Source: Streptomyces sp. R302
Lineage (GTDB): Bacteria; Actinomycetota; Actinomycetes; Streptomycetales; Streptomycetaceae
Length of the DNA stretch: 64,000 bases
Direction: 5' to 3'
NCBI RefSeq assembly: GCF_012927245.1
Contig: NZ_JABBGE010000001.1
Span: forward strand, 1,145,513 to 1,209,512
Both the position numbers and the translations under genes were made by a program. The notes below the pieces were generated by a model. That model saw nothing but the letters and a program-made list of their open reading frames with translations, searched no databases and was not told where the DNA came from. Shown in pieces: positions 10,264-20,592 of the stretch; within the stretch, counting starts at the first letter, position 1, and each line of letters starts with the position of its first letter.

Positions 10264-11928
10264 ATGTCCGAAATGACCACTGAAGGACGCATCAGGCTCA
10301 ACCGGCTGCCCGAGTGGGCGGCCCTCGGCAAGCACCGGGAGCAGCTGGGCGACACCCATCTGCGCGAGCTGTTCGCGGCCGACCCGGAGCGCGGCACCGG
10401 CTACACCCTGCGGGTCGGCGACCTCCACCTGGACTACTCCAAGCAGCTCGTCACCGACGAGACCCTCGCGCTGCTGCGCGACCTGGCCGCCGCCACCGAC
10501 GTCGCCGGCCTGCGCGACGCCATGTTCCGCGGCGAGAAGATCAACACCACCGAGGACCGGGCCGTCCTCCACACCGCGCTCCGCGCCCCCCGCGGGGCCG
10601 TGATCGAGGTCGACGGCGAGAACGTCGTCCCCCAGGTCCACGCCGTCCTCGACAAGATGGCCGGCTTCGCCGACCAGGTCCGCTCCGGCGCCTGGACCGG
10701 GCACACCGGCAAGCCGGTCAAGAACATCGTCAACATCGGCATCGGCGGCTCCGACCTCGGCCCCGCGATGGCCTACGAGGTCCTGCGCGCCTACACGCGG
10801 CGGGACCTGACGTTCCGTTTCGTCTCCAACGTCGACGGCGCCGACCTCCACGAGGCCGTCCGCGACCTCGACCCCGCCGAGACGCTCTTCGTCGTCGCCT
10901 CGAAGACCTTCACCACCATCGAGACGGTCACCAACGCCACCTCCGCCCGCGACTGGCTCCTCACCGGCCTCGGGGCCGGCCAGGAGGCCGTCGCCAAGCA
11001 CTTCGTGGCGCTCTCGACCAACGCCGAGAAGGTCCAGGACTTCGGCATCGACACGGCCAACATGTTCGAGTTCTGGGACTGGGTCGGCGGCCGCTACTCG
11101 TACGACTCCGCCATCGGCCTCTCCCTGATGATCGCCATCGGGCCGGACCACTTCCGCGAGATGCTGGACGGCTTCCACCTCGTCGACGAGCACTTCCGCA
11201 CCGCCCCCGCGGAGGAGAACGCGCCGCTGCTGCTCGGCCTCCTCGGCGTCTGGTACGGCGGCTTCTTCGACGCCCAGTCGCACGCCGTCCTGCCGTACTC
11301 CCACTACCTGTCCAAGTTCACCGCCTACCTCCAGCAGCTCGACATGGAGTCCAACGGCAAGTCCGTGGACCGCCAGGGCGAGCCGGTCGACTGGCAGACG
11401 GGACCGGTCGTCTGGGGCACCCCCGGCACCAACGGGCAGCACGCCTACTACCAGTTGATCCACCAGGGCACCAAGGTCATCCCCGCCGACTTCATCGGCT
11501 TCGCCCGGCCCGTCGACGACCTGCTGCCCGGCCTGGTCCCCCAGCACGACCTGCTGATGGCCAACTTCTTCGCGCAGACCCAGGCCCTCGCCTTCGGCAA
11601 GACGCCCGAGGAGGTGCGCGCCGAAGGCGTGCCGGAGGAGCTCGTCCCGCACAAGACCTTCCGGGGCAACCACCCCACCACCACGATCCTCGCCGACGCC
11701 CTCACCCCCTCGGTCCTCGGCCAGCTGGTGGCGCTCTACGAGCACAAGGTCTTCGTCCAGGGCGCGATCTGGAACATCGACTCCTTCGACCAGTGGGGCG
11801 TCGAGCTCGGCAAGGTCCTCGCCAAGAGGATCGAGCCCGTCCTGACCGGTGAGGGGGACACCGGGGGCCTCGACAGCTCCACCGCGGCCCTCGTCTCCGC
11901 CTACCGCGCGCTGCGCGGCCGGAGCTGA
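10264..11928 (+). CDS. pgi: Glucose-6-phosphate isomerase
   Basis: 554 residues, the long (enterobacterial-type) PGI. Interconverts glucose-6-phosphate and fructose-6-phosphate. Family signatures are visible: [16 protein letters not shown] (about 160-175), the [25 protein letters not shown] segment (about 390-410) and DQWGVELGK near the C-terminus. The ATG at 10264 precedes [12 protein letters not shown]; the ATG at 10273 is possible. The longer frame from 9781 overlaps rbpA and is spurious. It is followed after 3 nt by the PH-domain gene pair, so co-transcription is likely. Confidence 0.96.
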   Translation: MSEMTTEGRIRLNRLPEWAALGKHREQLGDTHLRELFAADPERGTGYTLRVGDLHLDYSKQLVTDETLALLRDLAAATDVAGLRDAMFRGEKINTTEDRAVLHTALRAPRGAVIEVDGENVVPQVHAVLDKMAGFADQVRSGAWTGHTGKPVKNIVNIGIGGSDLGPAMAYEVLRAYTRRDLTFRFVSNVDGADLHEAVRDLDPAETLFVVASKTFTTIETVTNATSARDWLLTGLGAGQEAVAKHFVALSTNAEKVQDFGIDTANMFEFWDWVGGRYSYDSAIGLSLMIAIGPDHFREMLDGFHLVDEHFRTAPAEENAPLLLGLLGVWYGGFFDAQSHAVLPYSHYLSKFTAYLQQLDMESNGKSVDRQGEPVDWQTGPVVWGTPGTNGQHAYYQLIHQGTKVIPADFIGFARPVDDLLPGLVPQHDLLMANFFAQTQALAFGKTPEEVRAEGVPEELVPHKTFRGNHPTTTILADALTPSVLGQLVALYEHKVFVQGAIWNIDSFDQWGVELGKVLAKRIEPVLTGEGDTGGLDSSTAALVSAYRALRGRS

Positions 11929-11931
11929 CCG

Positions 11932-12432
11932 ATGGCGGGGGAGGACGCGGTACGGCTCCGGCCGCCCAGGAACGCCGTGGACCGCAGGGCGGTCGGCTGG
12001 TGGCGGGCCCAGTGCCTGCTCGGCACCGCCGTCCCGGTCGCCGTCCCGGCCGTGCTCGGCGTCCTGATCGGACCGGCCAGGACCTGGCTGCTCGCCGCGG
12101 CCGCCGTCCTGGCGGCCCTCGGGCTCGCCTGCACCGCGTTCTTCCCCGCCTGGTGGTACCGGGTGCACCGCTGGGAGGTCACCGACGAGGCCGTGTACGT
12201 CCGCACCGGAGCCCTGTGGCAGGAGTGGCGGATCGCCCCCATGTCCCGGATCCAGACCGTGGACACCGTACGCGGCCCGCTGGAGCAGCTCTTCGGGCTC
12301 GCCACCCTCACCGTCACCACCGCCTCCTCCAAGGGCGCGCTCCGGGTGGAGGGGCTCGACCACGAGCTCGCCGCCGAGCTCGCCGAACGGCTCACCGCGC
12401 TCACCCGGGCCACCCCCGGGGACGCCACGTGA
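11932..12432 (+). CDS. Bacterial PH-domain membrane protein, YdbS-like
   Basis: 166 residues. Two membrane helices (about 21-42 and 46-68) precede a bacterial PH (bPH2) domain with the conserved opening WYRVHRWEVTDEAVYVRTG and the later RIQTVDTVRGPLEQLFGLATLTVTTASS. Small YdbS-type proteins are paired with a larger YdbT-type protein, as here (4-nt overlap with the next gene). The pair is membrane-bound; in Bacillus YdbST confers resistance to an antimicrobial peptide, but the function here is unknown. Begins 3 nt after pgi. Confidence 0.82.
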   Translation: MAGEDAVRLRPPRNAVDRRAVGWWRAQCLLGTAVPVAVPAVLGVLIGPARTWLLAAAAVLAALGLACTAFFPAWWYRVHRWEVTDEAVYVRTGALWQEWRIAPMSRIQTVDTVRGPLEQLFGLATLTVTTASSKGALRVEGLDHELAAELAERLTALTRATPGDAT

Positions 12433-13961
12433 GCGCCGGACCTGAGGGGGAGTGGCGGCGGCTCGACCCGCGCACCCTCCTCGTCACCGCCGCCGTGTTC
12501 TGCGGGATCGCGGTCGGCGCCGGAGTGCCCGTGGCCGCCGGACTCGCCGGCGGCATGCCGCTGTGGCGGGCCGTCTCCTGGGTCCTCGCCGGCGCCGCCC
12601 TCCTCGTCGGCGGCGGCACCGTCGCCGACTGGGTGCGCTGCCGCCGCACCCGCTACCGGATCGGCCCCGACCGGGTCGAACTCCACACCGGGCTCCTCCT
12701 CCTCAAGCGCCGCTCGCTGACCCGCGACCGGATCCGCAGCGTCGACCTCACCGCCAACCCGCTCCAGCGCGTCCTCGGCCTCGTCGAGGTCCGCATCGGC
12801 ACCGGCGAGTCCACCGGCGGCGGCGAGTCCACCCTCGAACTCGAACTCGTCACCCGCGCCGAGGGCGAACGGCTCCGCCGCGAACTCCTCACCCGCCCCG
12901 CCGCAGCGGCCGACCCCGCCCACGACGGCACCCTCGCCGTCCTCGACCCCCGCTGGATCCGCTACGCCCCCGTCTCCTTCGTCGCCCCCGCCCTCGGCGG
13001 CGCCGCGGCCGGAGCGGTCATGCAGGTCAGCGAGTGGTTCGGCGCCCAGGCCGAGGTCATCGACTGGATAGGGGACCGCTTCGCGTCCGTCTCGCTGCCC
13101 TGGATGATCGTCGACCTGATCCTCCTCGCCACCCTCGCCGGCGCGGTCGGCGCCCTCGGCCTCTGGATCGAGATGTGGTGGAACTTCCGGCTCGAACGCG
13201 AACCGGGCGGCACCCTCCGGGTCCGCCGCGGCCTGTTCACCACCCGCTCGGTCACCCTGGAGGAGCGCCGGCTCCGCGGCGTCGAACGGGTCGAGCCCCT
13301 CGGCGTCCGGTTCTTCGGAGCCGCCCGGCTCGACGCCGTCGCCACCGGCCTCACCGAGGACGACGACGAGAAGCACACCGACCTCAAGGCCCTCCTGCCG
13401 GCCGCGCCCCGGGCCGTCGCCGACCGCGTCGCCGCCGAGGTGCTGCGCGAGCCCGAACCGCCCACCTCCGCCCCGCTCACCGCCCACCCCCGGGCCGCCC
13501 GCACCCGCAGGCTCCGCTGGGCCCTCGCCGCCGTGCTGATCCCCGCCGCCGTCCTCGCCCTCCTCGGGGCACTCCTCACCCCGGCGCTGCTGTACGTGGC
13601 AGCCGGCTGGACCGTGGTGCTCGCGCCGCTCGCCGTGCTCCTCGCCCGGGACGCGTACCGCTCCCTCGGGCACACCGTCAGCGGCGGCTATCTGGTGACC
13701 CGTTCGGGCACGGTGCGCCGGGCCACCGTCGCCCTGCAGCGGACCGGGATCATCGGCTGGACGGTCAAGCAGTCGTACTTCCAGCGCCGCGCCGGAATCC
13801 TCACCGTCACCGCCACCACGGCCGCCGGAGAGGGCGCCTACGACGTCCTGGACGCCGGGGAGTCCCAGGGCCTCGCCCTCGCCGACGCGGCCGTACCGGG
13901 GCTGCTCGCGCCCTTCCTCGTACCGGCGCGGACGCCGGAGGCCCGGCCCACCTCTCGGTGA
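12429..13961 (+). CDS. Bacterial PH-domain membrane protein, YdbT-like
   Basis: 510 residues. The GTG overlaps the TGA of the upstream gene (GTGA). Pairs of membrane helices (about 14-58, 185-240 and 355-405) alternate with three bPH2 domains; the first begins RYRIGPDRVELHTGLLLLKRR and contains RIRSVDLTANPLQRVLGLVEVRIGTG, the second begins FRLEREPGGTLRVRRGLFT, and the third is GYLVTRSGTVRRATVALQRTGIIGW. This is the larger partner of the YdbS-like protein. It ends in a bidirectional hairpin facing the pgl operon. Confidence 0.85.
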   Translation: MSAGPEGEWRRLDPRTLLVTAAVFCGIAVGAGVPVAAGLAGGMPLWRAVSWVLAGAALLVGGGTVADWVRCRRTRYRIGPDRVELHTGLLLLKRRSLTRDRIRSVDLTANPLQRVLGLVEVRIGTGESTGGGESTLELELVTRAEGERLRRELLTRPAAAADPAHDGTLAVLDPRWIRYAPVSFVAPALGGAAAGAVMQVSEWFGAQAEVIDWIGDRFASVSLPWMIVDLILLATLAGAVGALGLWIEMWWNFRLEREPGGTLRVRRGLFTTRSVTLEERRLRGVERVEPLGVRFFGAARLDAVATGLTEDDDEKHTDLKALLPAAPRAVADRVAAEVLREPEPPTSAPLTAHPRAARTRRLRWALAAVLIPAAVLALLGALLTPALLYVAAGWTVVLAPLAVLLARDAYRSLGHTVSGGYLVTRSGTVRRATVALQRTGIIGWTVKQSYFQRRAGILTVTATTAAGEGAYDVLDAGESQGLALADAAVPGLLAPFLVPARTPEARPTSR

Positions 13962-13972
13962 ACCGGGCCTCC
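13937..13972. terminator. Bidirectional terminator between PH-domain gene and pgl
   Basis: GGAGGCCCGG (13937-13946) pairs with CCGGGCCTCC (13963-13972), 10 bp, loop of 16 nt. It overlaps the end of the plus gene and lies 18 nt past the pgl stop on the minus strand, serving both convergent units. Confidence 0.6.
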
Positions 13973-13989
13973 GTCAGGGCCTGCCGGCG

Positions 13990-14742
13990 CTACGGCAGCT
14001 CCGAGGCCGCCGCCGTGTCCATCAGCCACAGCGTGCGCTCGGCGCCCCGGGCGCCGGACGCCGGGACGCGCACCTCGTCCGCGTCGCCGGAGAGCGCGAG
14101 GGCCGCGGCCTTCGCCTTGTCCTCGCCGGCCGCGAGCAGCCAGACCTCCCGGGCCGCCCGGATCGCCGGGAGGGTCAGGGAGATCCGGGTCGGCGGCGGC
14201 TTGGGCGCGTCGTGCACCCCGACCACCGTCCGCCCGGTCTCCCGGACCGCCGGGAGCTCGGGGAAGAGCGAGGCCACGTGGGTGTCCGGGCCGACGCCCA
14301 GCATCAGCACGTCGAAGGCCGGCACCTCGGCCCCCGGACCGGCCGCGGCGGCCAGCTCGGCCGCGTAGGCCGCCGCGGCGGCGTCGGCGTCGTCCCCGTA
14401 GGGACCGTCCGAGGCCGGCATGGCGTGCACCCGGGCCGGGTCCAGCGGGACCCGGTCGAGGAGCGCCTCACGGGCCTGGGTGACGTTCCGCTCCGGGTCG
14501 CCCTCGGGCAGGAACCGCTCGTCGCCCCACCACAGGTCGAGCCGCGACCAGTCGATCGCGTCCCGGGCGGGCGCCGCGCCGAGCGCGGCGAGCAGGCCGT
14601 TGCCGTTGCGGCCGCCGGTCAGCACGACCGAGGCGGTGCCCCGGGCGGACTGGGCGTCCACGACGGAGGTGATCAGCCGGGCCGCCGCGGCCTCGGCCAT
14701 CAGCTCCTTGGTCCGGTGGACCACCAGGCGCGGGGCGCTCAC
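13990..14742 (-). CDS. pgl: 6-Phosphogluconolactonase
   Basis: 250 residues. Hydrolyses 6-phosphogluconolactone in the oxidative pentose phosphate pathway. The protein starts SAPRLVVHRTKELMAEAAAAR and has the family motifs LTGGRNGNGLLAAL, DLWWGDERFLPEGDPERN and MLGVGPDTHVASLFPE. The GTG at 14742 overlaps the opcA stop (GTGA), so it is the last gene of the coupled tkt-tal-zwf-opcA-pgl operon. A longer frame running into opcA is not real. Confidence 0.95.
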   Translation of the reverse strand: MSAPRLVVHRTKELMAEAAAARLITSVVDAQSARGTASVVLTGGRNGNGLLAALGAAPARDAIDWSRLDLWWGDERFLPEGDPERNVTQAREALLDRVPLDPARVHAMPASDGPYGDDADAAAAAYAAELAAAAGPGAEVPAFDVLMLGVGPDTHVASLFPELPAVRETGRTVVGVHDAPKPPPTRISLTLPAIRAAREVWLLAAGEDKAKAAALALSGDADEVRVPASGARGAERTLWLMDTAAASELP

Positions 14743-15809
14743 TTGGCCGCCGCCTTCTTCGCCGGGGCCTTCTTGGCGGGAGCCTTCTTCTTCGCCTCCG
14801 CCTCGACCTCTGCCTCCGCCTCGGCCGTGGGGGCCGCGGTCACGTCCACCGGCTCCTCGGGCGCGGGGGCCATGGTGGCCGCCTCCTCGTCGAGCCGCTC
14901 CAGACCGAACCGCAGTGCCGCCGCGTAGGTGTCGTCCGGGTCGAGCCGGCGCAGCTCCTCCGCGATCAGCTCGGCCGTCTCGCGCCGCTTGAGCGCCACC
15001 GCGCGGTCCGGCTGTCCCTGTATGGAGAGGGTGGCGAGCGAGCCGTCGGGCCGGTCGAGGACGATCGGTCCGGCGCTGGTCTGCAGCCGTACGGAGGTGA
15101 GGCCGGGGCCGTTCGACCGGGAGCGCCGCACGGGCACCTCCAGCCGCTCGGCCAGCCACATCGCGAGGAGTTCGACGCTCGGGTTGAACTCCTCGCCCGC
15201 CACGTCGGCCGAGGTCACCGTGCAGTGGACCTGGTCGAGCGCGGCGGCCAGCATCGAGCGCCACGGGGTGATCCGGGTCCACGACAGGTCCGTGTCGCCG
15301 GGGGTGTAGGTGCCCGCGCGCGCGGTCAGCTCCTCGATGGGCTGCTCGGCGGCGTACGTGTCGGTCACCCGCCGCTGGGCGAGGGCGCCCAGCGGGTCGT
15401 TCGCCGGGTCGGTCGGCGCGTTCACCGGCCACCAGACGACGACGGGGGCGTCCGGGAGGAGCAGCGGCAGCACCACCGACTGGGCGTGGTCGACGACCTC
15501 GCCGTACAGCCGGAGGATCACCGTCTCCCCGGAGCCGGCGTCGGCGCCGAGGCGGACCTCGGCGTCGAGCCGGGTGTTGGCCCGGTCACGGGGCGAGCGC
15601 GAGCCCCGCTTGATGACCACGAGGGTCCGCGAGGGGTGCTCGCGGGAGGCCTCGTTGGCCGCCTTCAGGGCGTCGTAGGCGTTCTCCTCGTCGGTGACGA
15701 TGACGAGGGTGAGTACCATGCCGACGGCCGGGGTGCCGATCGCCCGCCGCCCGAGCACCAGCGCCTTGTTGATCTTCGAGGACGTGGTGTCCGTCAGGTC
15801 GGTCTTCAT
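14739..15809 (-). CDS. opcA: Glucose-6-phosphate dehydrogenase assembly protein OpcA
   Basis: 356 residues. OpcA is an allosteric partner needed for full G6PDH activity in actinobacteria and cyanobacteria. Starts MKTDLTDTTSSKINKALV; central motifs include PVVVWWPVNAP and RITPWRSMLAAALDQV. The C-terminal 40 residues are acidic (EAEAEVEAEA) then lysine/alanine-rich (KKKAPAKK repeats), a low-complexity tail absent from the core fold and possibly binding nucleic acid or partners. ATG overlaps the zwf stop (ATGA). Confidence 0.95.
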   Translation of the reverse strand: MKTDLTDTTSSKINKALVLGRRAIGTPAVGMVLTLVIVTDEENAYDALKAANEASREHPSRTLVVIKRGSRSPRDRANTRLDAEVRLGADAGSGETVILRLYGEVVDHAQSVVLPLLLPDAPVVVWWPVNAPTDPANDPLGALAQRRVTDTYAAEQPIEELTARAGTYTPGDTDLSWTRITPWRSMLAAALDQVHCTVTSADVAGEEFNPSVELLAMWLAERLEVPVRRSRSNGPGLTSVRLQTSAGPIVLDRPDGSLATLSIQGQPDRAVALKRRETAELIAEELRRLDPDDTYAAALRFGLERLDEEAATMAPAPEEPVDVTAAPTAEAEAEVEAEAKKKAPAKKAPAKKAAAK

Positions 15810-17338
15810 GGCCGGCGCCAGCTCCTGCCGTCTCGTGCGAGCATCTCGTCCGCCTCGATCGGACCCCAGGTCCCGGACTCGTACTGGGCGGGCTTGCCGT
15901 GCCTGTCCCAGTACTGCTCGATCGGGTCGAGGATCTTCCAGGACAGCTCGACCTCCTCCACGCGCGGGAAGAGGTTGGAGTCGCCGAGCAGGACGTCCAG
16001 GATGAGCCGCTCGTACGCCTCGGGGCTGGACTCGGTGAAGGACTCGCCGTAGGCGAAGTCCATCGACACGTCCCGGATCTCCATCTGGGTGCCGGGCACC
16101 TTGGAGCCGAAGCGGACGGTGACGCCCTCGTCGGGCTGCACCCGGATGACGATGGCGTTGCGGCCCAGCTCCTCCGTCGACGTGTGGTCGAAGGGGGAGT
16201 GCGGGGCGCGCTGGAAGACCACCGCGATCTCGGTGACCCGGCGGCCGAGGCGCTTGCCGGTGCGCAGGTAGAAGGGGACGCCCGCCCAGCGGCGGTTGTC
16301 GATCTCCAGCTTGATCGCCGCGTAGGTGTCGGTCTTCGACTGGGGGTCGATGCCCTCTTCCTCGAGGTAGCCGACGGCCTTCGCGCCACCCTGCCAGCCG
16401 GCCGCGTACTGACCGCGGACGGTGGACTTCGACAGGTCCTTCGGCAGCCGGACCGCGCCCAGGACCTTGGTCTTCTCCGCGGCGAGCGCGTCGGCGTCGA
16501 AGGAGGCGGGCTCCTCCATCGCGGTCAGCGCGAGCAGCTGGAGCAGGTGGTTCTGGATGACGTCACGGGCGGCGCCGATGCCGTCGTAGTAGCCGGCGCG
16601 GCCGCCGATGCCGATGTCCTCGGCCATGGTGATCTGGACGTGGTCGACGTACGACCGGTTCCAGGTCGGCTCGAAGAGCGTGTTGGCGAAGCGGAGCGCC
16701 AGGATGTTCTGGACGGTCTCCTTGCCGAGGTAGTGGTCGATGCGGAAGACCGCCTCGGGCGGGAAGACCTCGTGGACGACCTCGTTGAGCTCCTTGGCGG
16801 AGGCGAGGTCGTGGCCGAAGGGCTTCTCGATGACGGCGCGGCGCCAGGAGCCGTTCTTCTGGTCGGCGAGGCCGTGCTTCTTCAGCTGCTGGACGACCAG
16901 GGGGAAGAACTTCGGCGGCACGGACAGGTAGAAGGCGAAGTTGCCCCCGGTGCCCTGGGCCTTGTCCAGCTCCTGGATGGTCTCCTTCAGCTGCTCGAAG
17001 GCCTCGTCGCTGTCGAAGTCGCCCTGGACGAACCGCATGCCCTGGATGAGCTGCTGCCAGACCTCCTCGCGGAAGGGGGTGCGGGCGTGCTGCTTGACCG
17101 CGTCGTGGACCTCCTGCGCGAAGTCCTCGTCCTGCCACTCCCGGCGGGCGAAGCCGACGAGCGAGAAGCCCGGCGGCAGCAGGCCGCGGTTGGCCAGGTC
17201 GTAGACGGCGGGCATCAGCTTCTTACGGGACAAATCGCCCGTGACGCCGAAGATGACCAGGCCCGACGGCCCCGCGATGCGCGGGAGCCGTCGGTCGGCG
17301 GCGTCACGGAGCGGGTTGGCTCCGTCGACGGTGCTCAA
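15806..17338 (-). CDS. zwf: Glucose-6-phosphate 1-dehydrogenase
   Basis: 510 residues. Oxidises glucose-6-phosphate to 6-phosphogluconolactone with NADP. The nucleotide-binding motif IFGVTGDLSRKKLMPA is at about 25-40, and the active-site signature RIDHYLGKETVQNI at about 195-208. A TTG codon at 17338 is taken as the start: it gives the usual N-terminus (NPLRDAADRRLPRIAGPSGL) and lies 9 nt after GGAGGG, which sits at the end of tal; the first downstream ATG would remove the nucleotide-binding site. Only 5 nt separate it from tal. Confidence 0.93.
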   Translation of the reverse strand: MSTVDGANPLRDAADRRLPRIAGPSGLVIFGVTGDLSRKKLMPAVYDLANRGLLPPGFSLVGFARREWQDEDFAQEVHDAVKQHARTPFREEVWQQLIQGMRFVQGDFDSDEAFEQLKETIQELDKAQGTGGNFAFYLSVPPKFFPLVVQQLKKHGLADQKNGSWRRAVIEKPFGHDLASAKELNEVVHEVFPPEAVFRIDHYLGKETVQNILALRFANTLFEPTWNRSYVDHVQITMAEDIGIGGRAGYYDGIGAARDVIQNHLLQLLALTAMEEPASFDADALAAEKTKVLGAVRLPKDLSKSTVRGQYAAGWQGGAKAVGYLEEEGIDPQSKTDTYAAIKLEIDNRRWAGVPFYLRTGKRLGRRVTEIAVVFQRAPHSPFDHTSTEELGRNAIVIRVQPDEGVTVRFGSKVPGTQMEIRDVSMDFAYGESFTESSPEAYERLILDVLLGDSNLFPRVEEVELSWKILDPIEQYWDRHGKPAQYESGTWGPIEADEMLARDGRSWRRP

Positions 17339-17343
17339 GGTGG

Positions 17344-18468
17344 TCAGCCCTCCGAAGGGACGCGGCGCGCGAGCTCCGCCTCGGTCGAGGCGAGCAGGTC
17401 GTTCCAGGACGCCTCGAACTTCTCGACGCCCTCGTCCTCCAGGAGCTGCACGACGTCGTCGTAGCTGATGCCCAGCTTCTCGACGGCCGCCAGCTCGGCG
17501 CGGGACTGCTCGTACGTCCCGCGGATGGTGTCGCCGGTGACCTCGCCGTGGTCGGCGGTGGCCTCCAGGGTCGCCTCCGGCATGGTGTTCACCGTGCCCG
17601 GGGCGACCAGGTCCACCACGTACAGCGTGTCCTTGTACGCCGGGTCCTTGACGCCGGTCGAGGCCCACAGCGGACGCTGCTTGTTGGCGTGCGCCTTGTC
17701 CAGGGCCGCCCAGCGCTCCGAGGAGTCCGAGAAGATCTCCTCGTACGCCTCGTAGGCCAGGCGCGCGTTGGCGAGCGCGGCCTTGCCCTTGAGGGCCTTG
17801 GCCTCGGCGGTGCCGATGCCGTCCAGGCGCTTGTCGATCTCCGTGTCCACGCGGGAGACGAAGAAGGACGCCACCGAGTGGATCTCCGACAGGTCGAGGC
17901 CGCGCTCGCGGGCCTTCTCCAGGCCCGCCAGGTAGGCGTCCATGACGGCGCGGTAGCGCTCCAGGGAGAAGATCAGCGTCACGTTCACGCTGATGCCCAG
18001 GCCGATGACCTCGGTGATCGCCGGCAGACCCGCCTTGGTGGCCGGGATCTTGATGAGCGTGTTGGGGCGGTCCACCAGCCAGGCCAGCTGCTTGGCCTCG
18101 GCGATCGTGGCGGCCGTCTCGTGGGCGAGCCGCGGGTCGACCTCGATCGAGACCCGGCCGTCCTGGCCGTCGGTCGCGTCGAAGACCGGGCGCAGGATGT
18201 CGGCGGCGTCGCGGACGTCCGCCGTCGTGATCATGCGGATGGCCTCGTCCACGGTCACCTTGCGGGCGGCCAGGTCGGCGAGCTGCTGCTCGTAACCGTC
18301 GCCGGAGGTGATCGCCTTCTGGAAGATCGACGGGTTGGTGGTGACCCCGACCACGTGCGACTGGTCGATGAGCTCGGCCAGGTTGCCGGACGTGATCCGC
18401 TTGCGCGACAGGTCGTCCAGCCAGATCGCGACGCCTTCGTCGGAGAGGCGCTTGAGAGCGTCTGTCAT
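17344..18468 (-). CDS. tal: Transaldolase
   Basis: 374 residues, the long actinobacterial type. Transfers a dihydroxyacetone unit between sedoheptulose-7-phosphate and glyceraldehyde-3-phosphate. The Schiff-base lysine lies in [10 protein letters not shown] (about 138-147); [13 protein letters not shown] near residue 38 and [13 protein letters not shown] near 195 are family motifs. The C-terminal 60 residues ([26 protein letters not shown]) are the usual extra helices of this subgroup. 36 nt separate it from tkt; the end carries the zwf ribosome-binding site. Confidence 0.96.
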   Translation of the reverse strand: MTDALKRLSDEGVAIWLDDLSRKRITSGNLAELIDQSHVVGVTTNPSIFQKAITSGDGYEQQLADLAARKVTVDEAIRMITTADVRDAADILRPVFDATDGQDGRVSIEVDPRLAHETAATIAEAKQLAWLVDRPNTLIKIPATKAGLPAITEVIGLGISVNVTLIFSLERYRAVMDAYLAGLEKARERGLDLSEIHSVASFFVSRVDTEIDKRLDGIGTAEAKALKGKAALANARLAYEAYEEIFSDSSERWAALDKAHANKQRPLWASTGVKDPAYKDTLYVVDLVAPGTVNTMPEATLEATADHGEVTGDTIRGTYEQSRAELAAVEKLGISYDDVVQLLEDEGVEKFEASWNDLLASTEAELARRVPSEG

Positions 18469-18504
18469 GAGAAATGCATCTCCAAAAAGTCGTACGTATC
18501 CGCG

Positions 18505-20592
18505 TCAGCGCGCGGCGGCGGCGATCGATTCCCGAGCGGCGGAAGCGACGGCCTCCGGCGTGAAACCGAACTCACGGAACAGGACCTTGGCGTCGGCCGA
18601 GGCACCGAAGTGCTCCAGGGAGACGATCCGGCCGGCGTCACCGACGTACCGGTGCCAGGTCAGGCCGACACCGGCCTCGACCGCGACCCGCGCCTTCACC
18701 GACGGCGGCAGAACGGAGTCCTTGTAGGCCTGGTCCTGCTCCTCGAACCACTCGACGGACGGCATCGAGACCACGCGGGTCGGGACACCGTCGGCCTGGA
18801 GCTGCTCACGGGCCTCGACGGCCAGGTGCACCTCGGAGCCGGTCGCGATGATCACGACCTGCGGCTCGCCGCCTTCGGCGTCGAACAGCACGTAGCCGCC
18901 CTTGGCCGCGTCCTCGTTCGGCGCGTAGGTCGGCACGCCCTGACGGGTCAGCGCCAGACCGTGCGGCGCGCCCTTCAGGTACTCGCGGGTGTGCCGCTTC
19001 ATGATCTCGCGCCAGGCGATCGCCGTCTCGTTGGCGTCGGCCGGGCGGACCACGTTCAGACCCGGGATGGCGCGCAGCGAGGCCAGGTGCTCCACCGGCT
19101 GGTGGGTCGGGCCGTCCTCGCCGAGACCGATCGAGTCGTGCGTCCACACGTAGGTCACCGGCACGTGCATCAGGGCCGACAGGCGCACCGCGTTGCGCAT
19201 GTAGTCCGAGAAGACCAGGAAGGTGCCGCCGTAGATGCGGGTGTTGCCGTGCAGCGCGATGCCGTTCATCTCCGCGGCCATGGCGTGCTCGCGGATGCCG
19301 AAGTGGATCGTGCGGCCGTACGGGTTCGCCTCCGGCAGCGGGTTGCCCTCGGGGAGGAACGACGACGACTTGTCGATCGTCGTGTTGTTCGAGCCCGCGA
19401 GGTCGGCCGAGCCGCCCCACAGCTCCGGGAGGACTCCGCCGAGCGCCTGCAGGACCTTGCCCGAGGCGGCGCGGGTGGCGACGGACTTGCCCGCCTCGAA
19501 GACCGGGAGCTTCTCCTCCCAGCCGGCCGGCAGCTCGTTCGCCTGGATCCGGTCGAACTCGGCGGCCCGCTCCGGGTTGGCCGTACGCCACTCGGCGAGC
19601 TGCTTGTCCCAGGCGGCGCGGGCCTCGCGGCCCCGGTCGCCGAGCGCGCGGGTGTGGCCGATGACCTCGTCGGTGACCTCGAAGCTCTGCTCCGGGTCGA
19701 AGCCCAGGACGCGCTTGGTGGCCGCGACCTCGTCGTCGCCGAGCGCCGAGCCGTGCGCGGCCTCGGTGTTCTGCGCGTTCGGCGCGGGCCAGGCGATGAT
19801 CGAGCGCATCGCGATGAACGACGGACGCTCGGTCTCGGCCTCGGCGGCCTTGATCGCCGCGTACAGGGCGGCCGGGTCCAGGTCGCCGTCGGCCTTCGGC
19901 TCGACGCGCTGCACGTGCCAGCCGTACGCCTCGTACCGCTTCATCGTGTCCTCGGACACGGCGGTCTCGGTGTCGCCCTCGATCGAGATGTGGTTGTCGT
20001 CCCACAGCAGGATCAGGTTGCCGAGCTTCTGGTGGCCCGCGAGCGAGGACGCCTCGGCGGAGATGCCCTCCTGGAGGCAGCCGTCGCCGGCGATCACGTA
20101 GACCTTGTGGTCGAAGGGGGAGGTGCCGGGGGCCGCCTCCGGGTCGAAGAGGCCGCGCTCGTAGCGGGCGGCCATCGCCATGCCCACCGCGTTCGCCACG
20201 CCCTGGCCCAGCGGGCCCGTGGTGGTCTCGACGCCGGCCGTGTGGCCGTACTCGGGGTGGCCCGGGGTCTTCGAGCCCCAGGTGCGGAACGCCTTGAGGT
20301 CGTCGAGCTCCAGACCGAAGCCACCCAGGTACAGCTGGGTGTACAGGGTCAGGGAGGAGTGGCCCGCGGAGAGCACGAACCGGTCGCGGCCGACCCACTC
20401 GGGGTCGGCGGGGTCGTGGCGCATCACCTTCTGGAAGAGGGTGTACGCGGCCGGCGCGAGGCTCATCGCCGTACCGGGATGGCCGTTGCCGACCTTCTGT
20501 ACGGCGTCCGCGGCCAGGATGCGGGCGGTGTCGACGGCCCGCTGGTCCAATTCGGTCCACTGGAGGTCTGTGGTGGTCGGCTTAGTGCTCAC
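18505..20592 (-). CDS. tkt: Transketolase
   Basis: 695 residues, first gene of the minus-strand pentose phosphate operon. Thiamine-diphosphate enzyme that moves two-carbon units. Motifs: GHPGTAMSLAPAAYTLF near 38, SAGHSSLTLYTQLYLGG near 75, the thiamine-binding GDGCLQEGISAEASSL (about 160-175) and the pyrimidine-domain HDSIGLGEDGPTHQPVEHLA (about 465-484). GTG start at 20592 with GGAGAGGAG about 16-24 nt upstream, somewhat far; no closer start fits the family. No unusual residues. Confidence 0.96.
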   Translation of the reverse strand: MSTKPTTTDLQWTELDQRAVDTARILAADAVQKVGNGHPGTAMSLAPAAYTLFQKVMRHDPADPEWVGRDRFVLSAGHSSLTLYTQLYLGGFGLELDDLKAFRTWGSKTPGHPEYGHTAGVETTTGPLGQGVANAVGMAMAARYERGLFDPEAAPGTSPFDHKVYVIAGDGCLQEGISAEASSLAGHQKLGNLILLWDDNHISIEGDTETAVSEDTMKRYEAYGWHVQRVEPKADGDLDPAALYAAIKAAEAETERPSFIAMRSIIAWPAPNAQNTEAAHGSALGDDEVAATKRVLGFDPEQSFEVTDEVIGHTRALGDRGREARAAWDKQLAEWRTANPERAAEFDRIQANELPAGWEEKLPVFEAGKSVATRAASGKVLQALGGVLPELWGGSADLAGSNNTTIDKSSSFLPEGNPLPEANPYGRTIHFGIREHAMAAEMNGIALHGNTRIYGGTFLVFSDYMRNAVRLSALMHVPVTYVWTHDSIGLGEDGPTHQPVEHLASLRAIPGLNVVRPADANETAIAWREIMKRHTREYLKGAPHGLALTRQGVPTYAPNEDAAKGGYVLFDAEGGEPQVVIIATGSEVHLAVEAREQLQADGVPTRVVSMPSVEWFEEQDQAYKDSVLPPSVKARVAVEAGVGLTWHRYVGDAGRIVSLEHFGASADAKVLFREFGFTPEAVASAARESIAAAAR